Source: DATGEP01 sp035310125
Lineage (GTDB): Bacteria; Chloroflexota; Ktedonobacteria; Ktedonobacterales; JADMIN01
Direction: 5' to 3'
DNA length: 64,000 bases
Assembly (NCBI GenBank): GCA_035310125.1
Contig: DATGEP010000248.1
Span: forward strand, 1 to 64,000
This document shows, piece after piece, positions 63,445 through 64,000 of this stretch (position 1 is the stretch's first letter; the number at the start of each line of letters is the position of its first letter). The notes below the pieces were generated by a model that ran no database searches, was not told where the DNA came from, and worked only from the letters and a program-made list of their open reading frames with translations. Position numbers and translations under genes: made by a program.

Positions 63445-64000
63445 CGGCGCACCGCCAATCCCGCCGACGCCAGGGCGTCTTTGGTCTCTCCGATTGTGAA
63501 CAGGCCATCGTGAAAGATGGAGGCGGCCAGCGCGGCATCGGCACCGGCTCGCAGGGCGGCGCACAGGTGATCGGGACTGCCCGCGCCACCTGAAGCGATC
63601 AGCGGCAGCGACACAGCGGCGCTGGTAGCGGCGAGCAGCTCTAGATCGTAGCCGGAGTGCGTGCCATCGCGGTCCATGCTCGTCAGGAGGATTTCGCCCG
63701 CGCCGCGCCCGGCGCCTTCGCGCAGCCACGCCAGCGCGTCGCGTCCAGTGGGCTGCCGCCCGCCGTGGGTCACAACCTCCCACCCGGAAGGCGCCGCACC
63801 GCTCCGGCGCACATCCACCGCCAGCACCACGCACTGCGTCCCGAAGGCCCGCGCCGCGTCCGAGATCAGAGTGGGATTCGCCACAGCGGCGGTATTGATG
63901 GAAACCTTATCAGCGCCGGCGTTGAGCGCGGCGCGCATATCCGCGACGGAGCGCATGCCGCCGCCAAGGGTGACGGGGATGAAAACGCGACCGGCGGCGC
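63441..64000 (-). CDS. hisF: Imidazole glycerol phosphate synthase subunit HisF (cut by the window edge)
   Basis: It makes imidazole glycerol phosphate from PRFAR with ammonia from HisH. The visible 186 residues include RVFIPVTLGGGMRSV, KVSINTAAVANP, VVLAVDVR, EILLTSMDRDGT (with the catalytic Asp) and LIASGGAGSPDHL. The N-terminal quarter lies beyond position 64000. It is coupled to hisI by a 4-base overlap, so a his operon is read leftward. Confidence 0.96.
   Translation of the reverse strand, partial: AAGRVFIPVTLGGGMRSVADMRAALNAGADKVSINTAAVANPTLISDAARAFGTQCVVLAVDVRRSGAAPSGWEVVTHGGRQPTGRDALAWLREGAGRGAGEILLTSMDRDGTHSGYDLELLAATSAAVSLPLIASGGAGSPDHLCAALRAGADAALAASIFHDGLFTIGETKDALASAGLAVRR

Overview
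The window is 64 kb of GC-rich bacterial chromosome with about 50 supportable genes. Several things point to Chloroflexota, as inference only: an hrcA-grpE-dnaK-dnaJ operon behind CIRCE-type sites, two rho genes, dispersed repeats containing GTAGGGGCGC and CCCCTCTCCCC, a fused HisI/MazG-like protein, and a general protein style like Thermomicrobia or Ktedonobacteria. I saw no rRNA, tRNA, CRISPR array or intact insertion sequence.

Layout. 0.1-3.4 kb: minus-strand panC, an RNHCP zinc-ribbon gene, pyrF and pyrE. 3.8-6.6 kb: a plus-strand phage-type remnant, consisting of a small ORF and the small and large terminase subunits, with no capsid, portal or integrase gene. 6.7-18 kb: mostly minus-strand housekeeping genes (PAS/GAF histidine kinase, purQ, moaD-moaE, pepA, a receiver protein, an MBL hydrolase, an HD phosphohydrolase, an MFS transporter). 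18-23 kb: two convergent rho genes separated by a hairpin terminator. One is canonical. The other has a disordered N-terminal extension of about 537 residues. 23.8-28.8 kb: a membrane/coiled-coil protein, a decayed histidine kinase, an ABC-2 exporter and an OmpR-type regulator with a good intrinsic terminator. 29.6-32 kb: HxlR regulator, DoxX, FrnE-like DsbA protein and an HTH protein behind a palindromic promoter. 32.4-38.1 kb: amidase, a tandem double-TIR membrane protein, DUF1206 protein and a methyltransferase.

38.1-43.9 kb holds the heat-shock operon, read hrcA, grpE, dnaK, dnaJ. GrpE carries a tail of about 110 residues encoded by dispersed repeats also found between genes elsewhere in the window. 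43.9-49.2 kb: two GT4 glycosyltransferases, a sugar-nucleotide epimerase and an MFS exporter divergent from a LysR gene. 50.4-56 kb: an AMP-forming ligase, an asparagine-synthase amidotransferase, an acyl carrier protein and a GT87-like membrane protein, which together look like a carrier-protein-based pathway making an amidated surface or secreted product. 56.6-64 kb: an SDR, a Moco-sulfurase-like class V aminotransferase, an ECF sigma factor next to a permuted Ogt-Ada protein, a propeller membrane protein, a hisI/MazG fusion and the 3' part of hisF.

The most unusual items are the double-TIR/double-membrane/double-PH-like protein, the Rho paralogue with a prion-like extension and altered RNA-binding site, repeat invasion of grpE, and the ligase/AsnB/ACP cluster with a structured leader upstream of the ACP gene.
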